Shown here: positions 27,259 to 36,900 of the stretch, in pieces
How the letters are laid out: each line of letters begins with the position of its first letter
Numbering within the stretch: the stretch's first letter is position 1
Assembly: GCF_001402915.1 (NCBI RefSeq)
Contig: NZ_CP012945.1
Location: 4,317,501 to 4,381,500 of the forward strand
Direction: 5' to 3'
Source: Devosia sp. A16
GTDB lineage: Bacteria > Pseudomonadota > Alphaproteobacteria > Rhizobiales > Devosiaceae
DNA length: 64,000 bases
Notes under the pieces: model-generated
The model's database searches: none
Seen by the model: only the letters and a program-made list of their open reading frames with translations
What the model was told of the DNA's origin: nothing
Translations under genes and position numbers: made by a program

Positions 27259-28611
27259 ATGACTGAACTGCTGTCGATCATCCTGGCCGCGGGCGAGGGC
27301 ACCCGCATGCGCTCTGCCATGCCGAAAGTACTGCACCAGGTGGGAGGATTGCCCCTGGTCGGCCATGTCGTCCGCACCGTCGCGGCGAGCTCCTCAGCTA
27401 TAGCCGTGGTGATTGGCCCCGCACATGAGGCCGTGCAGGCAACAGTAGCCGCACTAGCGCCTGGCGCGACTTTCTCCACCCAGGCAGATCGTAGGGGTAC
27501 GGCGCACGCTGTGAAGCAAGCTGAAGCGGCCTATGCCGGCGCCAAGGGCAACGTTATTGTGCTCTATGCAGATACGCCGCTGGTCTCCACCGAAACGCTC
27601 GCTGGAATAACGGCGCGATTGGATAGTGGCGCCGACATCGTGGTGGTTGGGTTTCGTCCCGACGACACCACAGGCTATGGCCGTCTACTCACCGACGATG
27701 GCCGCCTCCTCGCGATCCGTGAGCACAAGGATGCCAGCGAGGCGGAGCGGGCGATCGGACTCTGCAATTCCGGCATCATGGGATTCCGTGCCGATACGTT
27801 GCGATCGGTCATTGACCGGATCGGCAATGCCAACGCCAAGGGTGAGTTCTACCTCACCGATGCCGTTGAACTGGCGAATGCTGATGGACGTCGCATCGAG
27901 GTCGTCGAGGCAGACGCCAACGAGGTGATTGGCGTCGACGATCGGCGGAAGCTGGCGCAAGCCGAAGCGCAGTTTCAGGAGCTGCGCCGCGACGACTTCA
28001 TGCGCGCCGGAGTGACGTTGAAGGACCCTTCGACGGTGTATTTTTCCTATGACACCGAGATCGGCCGCGACGTCACCATCTTCCCCAACGTGGTGTTCGG
28101 GCCCGGCGTGAAGATCGCCGACGGGGTCGAGATCCGGGCGTTCTGCGACATCGAGAACACCTCGATCGGCACCGGCGCCAGCATCGGGCCGTTCGCCCGG
28201 ATGCGCGGCGGCGCCGATATCGGCGACAACGTGCATATCGGCAATTTCGTCGAGGTGAAGAACTCGGTCGTGCATGAGGGCGTCAAGGCCGGGCACCTGA
28301 GCTACCTGGGCGACAGTGAGGTCGGCGCCAAAACCAATATCGGGGCAGGGACCATCACCTGCAACTATGATGGCGTGAACAAATCGAAGACCACCATCGG
28401 GGCCAATGCCTTCATCGGCTCGAACTCGTCGCTGGTGGCGCCGGTGACGATCGGCGACGGAGCCTATGTCGCGTCGGGCAGCGTCATCACGCACAACGTC
28501 GAGCCGGATGCCCTGGCCCTGGGCCGCGCCCGGCAGGAAAACAAGCCCGGCTACGCGCCCAAGCTCAAGGCACGGGCCGAAGCCGTCAAACGCGCCAGAT
28601 CTGGCAAGTAG
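27259..28611 (+). CDS. glmU: Bifunctional UDP-GlcNAc pyrophosphorylase / GlcN-1-P acetyltransferase GlmU
   Basis: GlmU makes UDP-N-acetylglucosamine for peptidoglycan and lipopolysaccharide. The 450 residues comprise an N-terminal uridylyltransferase (LAAGEGTRMRSAMPKVLHQV, then YADTPLV and GYGRLL) and a C-terminal left-handed beta-helix acetyltransferase with hexapeptide repeats (GAKTNIGAGTITCNYDG, GSNSSLVAPVTIGDGAYVAS). Followed by glmS after 13 bases. The first ~770 bases use A/T-ending and rare codons (CTA, AGG, ATA) more than the rest; see findings. Confidence 0.97.
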   Translation: MTELLSIILAAGEGTRMRSAMPKVLHQVGGLPLVGHVVRTVAASSSAIAVVIGPAHEAVQATVAALAPGATFSTQADRRGTAHAVKQAEAAYAGAKGNVIVLYADTPLVSTETLAGITARLDSGADIVVVGFRPDDTTGYGRLLTDDGRLLAIREHKDASEAERAIGLCNSGIMGFRADTLRSVIDRIGNANAKGEFYLTDAVELANADGRRIEVVEADANEVIGVDDRRKLAQAEAQFQELRRDDFMRAGVTLKDPSTVYFSYDTEIGRDVTIFPNVVFGPGVKIADGVEIRAFCDIENTSIGTGASIGPFARMRGGADIGDNVHIGNFVEVKNSVVHEGVKAGHLSYLGDSEVGAKTNIGAGTITCNYDGVNKSKTTIGANAFIGSNSSLVAPVTIGDGAYVASGSVITHNVEPDALALGRARQENKPGYAPKLKARAEAVKRARSGK

Positions 28612-28624
28612 GGGACCCCACGCG

Positions 28625-30451
28625 ATGTGCGGAATTGTCGGGATTATCGGGACGGAACCGGTTGCGCCGCGGCTGGTGGACGCGCTGAAGCGGCTGGAAT
28701 ATCGCGGCTACGACAGCGCCGGTGTCGCAACGCTGGAGGGCGGACAGATCGGCCGCCGCCGCGCCGAAGGCAAGCTCGGCAATCTCGCCGCCAAGCTGAG
28801 CTTCGAGCCGCTCGGCGGCAATATCGGTATCGGCCATACCCGCTGGGCGACGCATGGCGCACCCACCGAGGGCAATGCTCATCCGCACGCCACCGACAAG
28901 GTGGCGGTCGTCCATAACGGCATCATCGAGAATTTCCGCGAGCTGCTCGCCGACCTCGCCAAGGATGGCTACCTGCCCAAGACCCAGACCGATACGGAAT
29001 CGGTGGCGTTGTGGGTGACGCGCGAGCTCGACCGCGGGCTCGACCCCGAGATGGCCGTGGCGCGAACGCTGCGGGAGCTGCGCGGCGCTTTTGCGCTGGC
29101 CTTCATGTTCAAGGGCGAAGAGGCGCTGCTGATCGCTGCCCGCTCCGGTGCGCCGCTCGCCATCGGCTATGGCGCGACCGAGATGTATCTGGGGTCCGAC
29201 GCCATGGCGCTGGCCCCGTTCACCTCGCGACTGAGCTACCTGCTCGATGGCGATTGGGCGGTGCTGACCAAGAACGGCGTCACCATCCGCGATGGTTCCG
29301 ACGCGATCGTCCAGCGCGAGATGTTGGTTTCGGCCGCCTCGGCGCTGCTGGTCGACAAGGGTAACCACCGCCATTTCATGGCCAAGGAAATCTACGAGCA
29401 GCCCGAAACGGTGTCGCACACGCTCAGCCACTACGTGGACATGAGCAGCGACAAGGTGACGCTGCGCGAGGCGCTGCCGTTCAATTTTTCCGCGCTCAGG
29501 CGGCTGACCATCTCGGCCTGCGGCACGGCCTCCTATGCCGGCATCGTCGCCAAGTACTGGTTCGAGCGCTATGCGCGGCTACCGGTGGATGTCGATGTGG
29601 CCTCGGAGTTCCGCTATCGCGAGCCGCCGCTGGAGCAGGGCGGCCTCAGCCTCTTCATCTCGCAATCGGGCGAGACTGCCGACACGCTGGCGGCCCTGCG
29701 CTACTGCGCCAGCCAGGGCCAGCACATCGCCTCGCTGCTGAATTCGCCGGAATCGACCATGGCGCGCGAGAGCCAGGTGGTGTTCCCCACGCTATGCGGG
29801 CCGGAAATCGGCGTTGCCTCGACCAAGGCGTTCACCGCGCAGCTGACGGCACTGGCGAGCCTCGCCATCGCCGCCGGCGTCGCGCGCGGTACGGTATCGG
29901 CAACGCAGGAAGCCGAGCTGGTCCACAGCCTCACGACGCTGCCGACCGCCATTTCCGCTGCGTTGGCGCTGGAAGGCCAGGTCGAGGAGATCGCCAAGCG
30001 GCTGAGCAAAGCCAAGGACGTGCTCTATCTCGGGCGCGGCCAGATGTTTCCGATCGCCATGGAAGGGGCGCTGAAGCTCAAGGAACTGAGCTATATCCAT
30101 GCCGAGGCCTATCCCGCCGGCGAACTGAAGCACGGGCCTATCGCTCTGGTGGACGAGCTGATGCCGGTGATCGTCGTTGCGCCGTCGGACGAGCTGATGG
30201 CCAAGACCCTTTCCAACATGCAGGAAGTCGCGGCACGTGGCGGCAAGATCATCCTGATCACCGACGAGGTGGGAAAGGAAACCGTGGGCGAGGATGTCGC
30301 CGAAGTGCTGGTGCTGCCCAAGGTGGCAAGCTTCGTCGCGCCGATCCTCGCCACAATCCCGGTGCAGCTCCTGGCCTATCACACGGCCTCGTTCATGGGC
30401 ACGGACGTCGACCAGCCGCGCAACCTCGCCAAGAGCGTGACGGTTGAATAA
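28625..30451 (+). CDS. glmS: Glutamine-fructose-6-phosphate aminotransferase GlmS
   Basis: GlmS converts fructose-6-phosphate and glutamine to glucosamine-6-phosphate, the first step of UDP-GlcNAc synthesis. The 608 residues fit the family. Cys2 after the initiator Met is the glutaminase nucleophile (MCGIVGIIG), GHTRWATHGAP follows, and the two SIS domains carry SQSGETADTLAAL and AYPAGELKHGPIAL, ending in KSVTVE. AGGGGAC precedes the ATG. I see no glmS ribozyme, as expected for a proteobacterium. Cotranscribed with glmU. Confidence 0.97.
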   Translation: MCGIVGIIGTEPVAPRLVDALKRLEYRGYDSAGVATLEGGQIGRRRAEGKLGNLAAKLSFEPLGGNIGIGHTRWATHGAPTEGNAHPHATDKVAVVHNGIIENFRELLADLAKDGYLPKTQTDTESVALWVTRELDRGLDPEMAVARTLRELRGAFALAFMFKGEEALLIAARSGAPLAIGYGATEMYLGSDAMALAPFTSRLSYLLDGDWAVLTKNGVTIRDGSDAIVQREMLVSAASALLVDKGNHRHFMAKEIYEQPETVSHTLSHYVDMSSDKVTLREALPFNFSALRRLTISACGTASYAGIVAKYWFERYARLPVDVDVASEFRYREPPLEQGGLSLFISQSGETADTLAALRYCASQGQHIASLLNSPESTMARESQVVFPTLCGPEIGVASTKAFTAQLTALASLAIAAGVARGTVSATQEAELVHSLTTLPTAISAALALEGQVEEIAKRLSKAKDVLYLGRGQMFPIAMEGALKLKELSYIHAEAYPAGELKHGPIALVDELMPVIVVAPSDELMAKTLSNMQEVAARGGKIILITDEVGKETVGEDVAEVLVLPKVASFVAPILATIPVQLLAYHTASFMGTDVDQPRNLAKSVTVE

Positions 30452-30830
30452 ACCGTTCTTCGAGCAGGAGCCCGAGCTCAACGTCTTCGGCGAGCCGCTG
30501 GCGCTCTGTTCGATGCACCCGCTGACCGGGTTCTTCCGCAACGGCAACTGCATCACCGGCCCGATGGACGAGGGCCGGCACACGGTGTGCGCCGTCATGA
30601 CGGACGCCTTCCTCGCCTTCTCGAAGTCGCGCGGCAACGACCTTTCGACCCCGATACCGGAATATGCGTTCCCCGGCCTCAAGGCCGGCGACCGCTGGTG
30701 CCTTGTCGCGCTGCGCTGGGTCGAGGCGCTGGAAGCCGGCCTGGCGCCGCGCGTGGTGCTGCAGGCGACACACCAATCGGTGCTGAACTATGTCGAGATC
30801 GACGTGCTGAGGAAGTACGCGGTGGAGTGA
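30444..30830 (+). CDS. DUF2237 family protein
   Basis: A 128-residue protein whose TTG start overlaps the last codons of glmS by eight bases. The blocks ELNVFGEPLALCSMHPLTGF, GNCITGPMDEGRHTVCAVMT and PGLKAGDRWCLVALRW are those of the DUF2237 family, including three conserved cysteines. The function of the family is unknown. Tight coupling to glmS is probably incidental to operon read-through. Confidence 0.88.
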   Translation: MNKPFFEQEPELNVFGEPLALCSMHPLTGFFRNGNCITGPMDEGRHTVCAVMTDAFLAFSKSRGNDLSTPIPEYAFPGLKAGDRWCLVALRWVEALEAGLAPRVVLQATHQSVLNYVEIDVLRKYAVE

Positions 30831-30873
30831 GGGGTAGGGGAACTCCGATTTAGTCATTGCCGCCGGCGGGCGC

Positions 30874-30990
30874 CGACCCCCCCCACCGCTGTCCCCTCCC
30901 CCTAAACAAGGGGAGGGAGATCATCACCACCGAAATCGAGGCCGACGTCTCCCGCCCCATTCTTAGGGGGAGGGGACAGGGGTGGGGGTC
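30874..30990. repeat. Long G/C-rich inverted repeat
   Basis: Between DUF2237 and the frameshifted GNAT gene. The left arm (30874-30905, GACCCCCCCCACCGCTGTCC continuing to CCCTAA) is complementary to the right arm (30963-30990, TTAGGGGGAGGGGACAGGGG continuing to TGGGGGTC), with a smaller internal hairpin (CCCCTCCCCCTAAACAAGGGGAGGG region). It shares GACCCCCACCCCT with the palindrome at 10638-10729, so both belong to one dispersed family. Confidence 0.65.
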
Positions 30991-31023
30991 AACTCGCACC
31001 GGCGCAGCTATCGTCACACCGCT

Positions 31024-31439
31024 CTAGTCCTCGATCAACCGCCGCCCCAGGCTCAGCGAGTCGTGCCGCTCGTAGCCCAATCGGTCGTAGAATTTCAGCA
31101 CGCCGTCGTTCTCGCCGCGCACCAGCAGGTTGATCTTCGGGCAGCCCATCGCCGTGAGCCGGCGCTCGAGCTCGGCCAGCAGTGCGGCGCCGTAACCATT
31201 CCCGGCATGCGCTTCCCCCGTCGCGAGATAGTAGACCGAGCCGCGGTGACCGTCATGCCGCCCATCGCGGTGGCGATGACTTCGCCGTCCAGCTCGCCGA
31301 CGAGGAACAGCTCGGGTTGCACCGCAAGCTTGCGTTCGATGTCCTTGCGTGGATCGTTCCATGCGCGGGTCAGGCCGCGGGCCCGCCAGAGAGCGACGAC
31401 CGCATCGGTATCACGGCGTTCGAAGGGACGGATATGCAT
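31024..31439 (-). pseudogene. GNAT acetyltransferase (YpeA-like) with frameshift
   Basis: The N-terminal half (MHIRPFERRDTDAVVALWRA ... FLVGELDGEVIATAMGG) starts at 31439, but the acetyl-CoA half (HDGHRGSVYYLATGEAHAGN ... KINLLVRGENDGVLKFYDRL) is in another frame that stops at 31024. The family reads continuously across this join, so one base is missing near 31257-31262 (GCCGCC). Both halves are otherwise well conserved, which suggests either a very recent frameshift or a sequencing error. Confidence 0.8.
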
Positions 31440-31445
31440 GTGCGA

Positions 31446-33554
31446 TCAGCCGGCGCGGAGCAGCGGAATGGCGAGGTCTTTGCGGAACAGATAGAGCAGC
31501 GTGCGCAAGGCATCGCCGTCGCGACCGGTAAGGGCGGGGTTGCGGGTCAGGGCGTTCCTGGCGTCTTCATGTGCCCATTCGAGCAGGTGCCGGTGCACAT
31601 CGGGCACCGCGAGGTGATAGCCCGGCATGCCGGATTGGCGGGTGCCGAGCACATCGCCCTGGCCGCGCAGTTCGAGATCCTTCTCGGCGATGACGAAGCC
31701 GTCTTCGGTGGCTTTGATGGTCTCGAGGCGCGCCTTGGCGGTTTCGCTCAAGGGCTCCTTGTAGAGCAGCAGGCAGGCCGAGCGCTGGCTGCCGCGCCCG
31801 ACGCGGCCGCGCAACTGGTGGAGTTGCGCGAGGCCGAAGCGTTCGGCATGCTCGATGATCATGATGGTGGCGTTGGGCACGTCGACGCCGACTTCGATGA
31901 CCGTGGTGGCGACGAGAATCTTGGCCCCGTTGCGCTGGAAGCGCTCCATCGCCTCGGCCTTGGCGGCGGCGCTCATCCGGCCATGGATCAGCACCACCTG
32001 GTCGCCGAACACCTTCTTGAGCTCGGCGAAGCGATCCTCGGCAGCGACCACCTCCAGATGCTCGCTTTCCTCGACCAGCGGGCAGACCCAGAACGCCTGC
32101 GCCCCCTCGGCGATGCGGCTCTCGAGGCGCTGGATGACGCGCCCGTATTCACCGATCGACAGCACCGCGGTGTCGATCGGCTGCCGGCCGCGCGGTTTTT
32201 CGCGCAGGATGCTGACCGCCATGTCGCCAAAATGAGTGAGCACCAGGGTGCGCGGGATCGGCGTGGCGGTCATCACCAGCAGGTCGGCGTGCGCGCCCTT
32301 CTCACTGAGCGCGAGGCGCTGGTGCACGCCAAAGCGGTGCTGTTCGTCGACTACCGTCAGCCCCAGATTGTGGAACTCGACGCCGGATTGAAACAGCGCG
32401 TGCGTGCCGACGACGATTGCGGTCGAGCCATCGGCAATGCCGGACAAGGCGGCGCGGCGTTCGGCCGCCGTCATCTTGCCGGTGAGCAGCACGATGCCGA
32501 GCCCCACCTGGTCGCAGAGCGGCTTCAGCGTCCTGTAGTGCTGGCTGGCGAGGATTTCGGTGGGCGTCATCAGCGCCGACTGTGCGCCGCTCTCCGCCAT
32601 CGCCGCCATGGCCATCAGCGCGACGACGGTCTTGCCGGCGCCGACATCGCCCTGCAGCAGGCGAGACATGCGCTCCGGTGCGGCGAGGTCGCGGCGGATG
32701 TCCTCGACGGCGAGGCGCTGGCCCTCAGTGAGGGTATAGGGTAGGGCGGCCTCGACCCTCGAGGAAATCTCGCCGGTGAAGCGGCGCGCGATGCCGCGCG
32801 GGGCGACGAGTTGCGAGCGGACGATCAGCAGGGCGAGCTGGCCGGCGAGATACTCGTCATAGGCGAGCCGCATGCGGTTCTTCGACCAGAGCTGCGCCTC
32901 GTCCGGAGTATCCGGCGCATGCGAGGCGTGCATGGCGGCGCGAAAGCTCGGCCAGCCGAACTCGGCAAGGCGCTCGGCGGGCATCCATTCGGGCAGGTCC
33001 GGAACCGTCTCCAGCACCTGCCGGGTGAGCTTGATCAGGGCGCGGGAGCTGAGGCCATGGGTCAGCGGGTAGACCGGCTCGACCAGCGGCATATCCTCGA
33101 ACTTGTCGGCCCCGACCACGTAGTCGGGATGGGTGATCTGCTTCTCGCCCTGGAAGAAGCCAATGGTGCCCGAGACGTAGCGCGTCTCGCCGACCGGCAG
33201 CAGCTTTTCCACCCAGCCGCCCTGGGCCCGGAAATACACCAGTTGGATTTCGCCGGTCTCGTCATGCGCGAACACCCGATGCGGGATATGCGGCCGACCG
33301 CGCGGTGGCGGCTGGTGGCGGTCGATGTGCAGTTTCAACGTCGCGATGTTGTTGTGCACGGCGTTGGCGATCCCATCCATGCGGCGGCGATCGACGATGC
33401 CGGTGGGCATATGCATCAACAGGTCGAGCGCGACGGCTTCCTGCCCCTCGGGTGCGCCGAAGAAGCGGGTGAGCAGGGCGCTCAGTTGCGGCCCCACTCC
33501 CTTGATGGAGTGAAGCGAGCGGAACAGCGGATCGAGGGCCGGCGGACGGGACAC
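31446..33554 (-). CDS. recG: ATP-dependent DNA helicase RecG
   Basis: RecG regresses stalled replication forks and branch-migrates recombination intermediates. The GTG at 33554 follows AGGAGG and gives 702 residues; the open frame further upstream has no site. Wedge domain in the first ~180 residues, then helicase motifs LLQGDVGAGKTVVALMAMAA (Walker A), VVDEQHRFGVHQ (DExH), VMTATPIPRTL, and in the second RecA fold IEVGVDVPNATIMI and QLHQLRGRVGRG. Divergent from sdhE-mfd, another DNA-damage gene. Confidence 0.95.
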   Translation of the reverse strand: MSRPPALDPLFRSLHSIKGVGPQLSALLTRFFGAPEGQEAVALDLLMHMPTGIVDRRRMDGIANAVHNNIATLKLHIDRHQPPPRGRPHIPHRVFAHDETGEIQLVYFRAQGGWVEKLLPVGETRYVSGTIGFFQGEKQITHPDYVVGADKFEDMPLVEPVYPLTHGLSSRALIKLTRQVLETVPDLPEWMPAERLAEFGWPSFRAAMHASHAPDTPDEAQLWSKNRMRLAYDEYLAGQLALLIVRSQLVAPRGIARRFTGEISSRVEAALPYTLTEGQRLAVEDIRRDLAAPERMSRLLQGDVGAGKTVVALMAMAAMAESGAQSALMTPTEILASQHYRTLKPLCDQVGLGIVLLTGKMTAAERRAALSGIADGSTAIVVGTHALFQSGVEFHNLGLTVVDEQHRFGVHQRLALSEKGAHADLLVMTATPIPRTLVLTHFGDMAVSILREKPRGRQPIDTAVLSIGEYGRVIQRLESRIAEGAQAFWVCPLVEESEHLEVVAAEDRFAELKKVFGDQVVLIHGRMSAAAKAEAMERFQRNGAKILVATTVIEVGVDVPNATIMIIEHAERFGLAQLHQLRGRVGRGSQRSACLLLYKEPLSETAKARLETIKATEDGFVIAEKDLELRGQGDVLGTRQSGMPGYHLAVPDVHRHLLEWAHEDARNALTRNPALTGRDGDALRTLLYLFRKDLAIPLLRAG

Positions 33555-33667
33555 GAGTCGAGAAACCTCCTGGGCGGAACCTAGCCCAGGCTTCGCCGCG
33601 CTGCCACGTGACATGGCGGCGATATCCGCGTAAACACGCCATCCACATTCCCCGAGACCACCCGATC

Positions 33668-33949
33668 ATGGCCCTTCAAAAAGACGCCGGTGAAGATTCC
33701 GCTATGCGGTTGCGCCGGTTGCGCTATCGCGCCTGGCACCGCGGCACCAAGGAGATGGACCTGTTGCTCGGGCCCTACGCCGATGCCCGGCTCGCGGGCA
33801 TGGATGGGGCGGAACTCGATCGCTTCGAGACGCTTCTGGAGGAACTGGATACCGACCTCCTTGCCTGGCTGATGGGGCAGGAGCCGGCGCCAGCCGATGC
33901 CGATCACGAGATGCTTGCCGACCTCCTGACGTTCCGGACCGCCAAATGA
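33668..33949 (+). CDS. sdhE: Succinate dehydrogenase assembly factor SdhE
   Basis: A 93-residue protein of the SdhE/DUF339 (Sdh5) family, which assists covalent flavin attachment to SdhA. The signature RGTKEMDLLLGPYAD (RGxxE motif) is near residues 25-40, and the rest is the usual helical bundle. The ATG at 33668 is the typical start; the frame upstream overlaps the recG leader. The stop overlaps the mfd start by four bases (ATGA), so mfd is translationally coupled to it. Confidence 0.9.
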   Translation: MALQKDAGEDSAMRLRRLRYRAWHRGTKEMDLLLGPYADARLAGMDGAELDRFETLLEELDTDLLAWLMGQEPAPADADHEMLADLLTFRTAK

Positions 33950-36900
33950 CCGACCAGCGCGCCGACCGCACCCTTTCCAACGTCCCTGACGGCATGCAGC
34001 CGGTGGTGCTGGCGCGTCTCGTCGAGGAGCGGCTGAAAGCCTCTCCCGCTGCGCCGGTGAGCGCCGTGTTCGTGGCGCGCGACGGGCGGCGCATGCAGCG
34101 CATGGTCGAGATCCTCGAGCAGCTGATGCCCGGGCATCAACTGCTCACCCTGCCGGCCTGGGACTGCCTGCCCTATGACCGGGTGTCGCCGAACGGAGTG
34201 ACCATCGCGGCCCGCATGACGACGCTCTCCACTCTCGCTGGCGGCACCGCCAAGGGCGCGATCGTCCTCACCACGGTCAATGCCCTGGTGCAGAAGCTGC
34301 CGCCGCGTGACGTGGTGGCCGGGATGAGCTTTGCCGCCGCGGCAGGGCAGGTGGTCGACAGCGAGAAGCTGATCGCCTGGGCTGCCGGCAACGGCTATCT
34401 GCGCGTGCCGACGGTGCGTGAGACTGGCGAGTATGCGGTGCGCGGCGGCTTGGTGGATCTCTTTCCGGCCGGCGCCGAGTCGCCGCTGCGCTTCGACTTT
34501 TTCGGCAAGCAGCTCGAGACCATCCGCACCTTCGATGCGGACAGCCAGCGCACCACCGGCAATCTGAAGCACATCGCGCTGGCGCCGATGAGCGAGGTGC
34601 TGCTGAGCGAAGAGGCGATCCGCCGCTTCCGCGCCCGCTACACCACGATGTTTGGCGGCAACACCGTAGATGATCCGCTCTATGCCGCGGTGAGTGCCGG
34701 CCAGCGCTACCCGGGCGTCGAGCATTGGACGCCGTTCTTCTACGACGAACTCGACCACCTCGCCGCCTATACCGAAGACGCGCCGTTCGTCTTCGACGAT
34801 CAGGCGCGGGAGGCCTTCGCCGACCGGCAGACGCAGATTTCCGACTATTACCAGGCGCGCGAAGAGGCGCGGCACGAGAAGCAGGCGCAGGGCGCGGCGC
34901 CCTATAAGCCGGTGCCTCCGGCGCAGCTCTATGAGATGGAGCGCGGGCCCTATGGGCTGGCGCCCGACAAGGGCGTGGTGCAATTGTCGCCGTTCGCGTC
35001 GCCCGACACGCGCAAGGTTGACGATGCGGGCGGGCGGGTGGCGCCGAGTTTCGCCGCCGAACGGCAGGCGCAGGACGTCAACCTGTTCGAAGCCGTGGTG
35101 AGGCTGTTCCGCGCTGAACGGAAGAAAGCCCGCAAGACCATCATTGCCTGCTGGTCGGAAGGCTCGCGCGACCGCATGGCGCAGGTGCTCGCCGATCACG
35201 GGCTGGAGCACCCGCGGCTCGCCGAGAACTGGCGCGACGCCGAGACAACTTCGCCCGAGACCACCGCCCTGGTGGTGCTGGGCCTCGAGTCCGGCTTCCA
35301 GACCGACGACATGCTGGTGCTCTCCGAGCAGGATATCCTCGGCGAGCGGCTGCTGCGGCCGCAGAAGCGGCGCAAGGCCTCGGACGCGCTGACCGAGGCC
35401 GCCGGCCTCGCCGCCGGCGACCTGGTGGTGCATGTCGACCACGGCATCGGTCGCTTCCTCGGTCTGAAGACCATCGAGGTGCAGGGCGCGCCGCACGACT
35501 GCGTCGAGATCGAGTATGCCGGCAACACCAAGCTCTATTTGCCGGTCGAGAATATCGAACTGCTGTCGCGTTACGGCGCCGACGCCATCATCGAGCTCGA
35601 CAAGCTGGGCGGCGTCGCCTGGCAGGCCAAGAAGAGCAAGCTCAAGAAGCGCATCCGCGACATGGCGGAGCAGCTGATCAAGATCGCCGCACTGCGCCAG
35701 CTCTCCACCGTGCCGCCCATGGACGTGCAGCCGGGACTCTACGAGGAATTCGCGGCGCGCTTCCCCTATGACGAGACCGAGGACCAACTGGCAGCGATCA
35801 ACGCCGTGTTCGAAGACCTGGCCTCCGGCCGCGTCATGGACCGGCTGGTCTGCGGCGATGTTGGCTTCGGCAAGACGGAAGTGGCGCTGCGCGCCGCCTT
35901 TGCAGTGGCGATGTCCGGGCGTCAGGTGGCGGTGGTCGTCCCGACCACGCTGCTGTCGCGCCAGCATTTCAAGACCTTCAGCGAGCGCTTTTCCGGGCTG
36001 CCTCTGCGGATCCGGCAGGCCTCGCGGCTGGTGTCCTCGACCGAACTCAAGGCGACCCGGGAGGAGTTGGAAAAGGGCACGGTCGACATCGTCGTCGGCA
36101 CGCACGCGCTGCTGGCCAAATCCATCCAGTTCAAGGATCTGGGCCTCCTCATCATCGACGAGGAGCAGCATTTCGGCGTCGCGCACAAGGAGCGCCTGAA
36201 GGAGTTGAAGGGCAACGTCCATGTGCTGACGCTGACCGCAACGCCGATCCCCCGCACGCTGCAGCTGGCCCTGACCGGGGTGCGCGACCTGTCGCTCTTG
36301 GCGACGCCGCCGATCGACCGCCTCGCCATCCGCACCTTCGTCTCGCCGTTCGATCCGCTCAGCGTGCGCGAGGCGCTGCTGCGCGAAAAGTATCGCGGCG
36401 GCCAGGCCTTCTACGTGGTGCCCAAGATCAAGGATCAGCCCGATATCGCCGAGTTCCTTCGCCAGCAGGTGCCGGAGGTGAGTTATGTCGTCGCCAATGG
36501 CCAGATGGCGCCGGGCGAACTCGACGACATCATGAACAATTTCTACGACGGCAAGTTCGACGTGCTGGTGGCGACCACGATCGTCGAATCCGGGCTCGAT
36601 ATCCCCAATGCGAATACGCTGATCGTGCACCGGGCCGACAATTTCGGCCTCGCCCAGCTCTACCAGATCCGCGGGCGCATCGGCCGGGCCAAGCAGCGTG
36701 CCTATGCGCTGTTCACCATCCCGCCCGATCGCAAGCTCAACGACACCGCCGAGCGGCGCCTGACCGTGCTACAATCGCTCGAGACACTGGGGGCAGGGTT
36801 TCAGCTGGCGAGCCACGATCTCGATATCCGGGGCGCCGGCAACCTGCTTGGCGACGAGCAGTCAGGTCATATCCGCGAGGTCGGGTTCGAGCTCTACCAG

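Noticed and set aside
28612-28624. glmS ribozyme or riboswitch upstream of glmS
   Set aside because: The gap to glmU is only 13 bases, and the ribozyme is a Firmicutes feature.
33904-36630. A 908-codon open frame on the minus strand opposite mfd
   Set aside because: It mirrors mfd codons in a high-GC genome, is rich in His, Arg, Gly and Gln, has no recognisable domain and no ribosome site. It is an antisense shadow.
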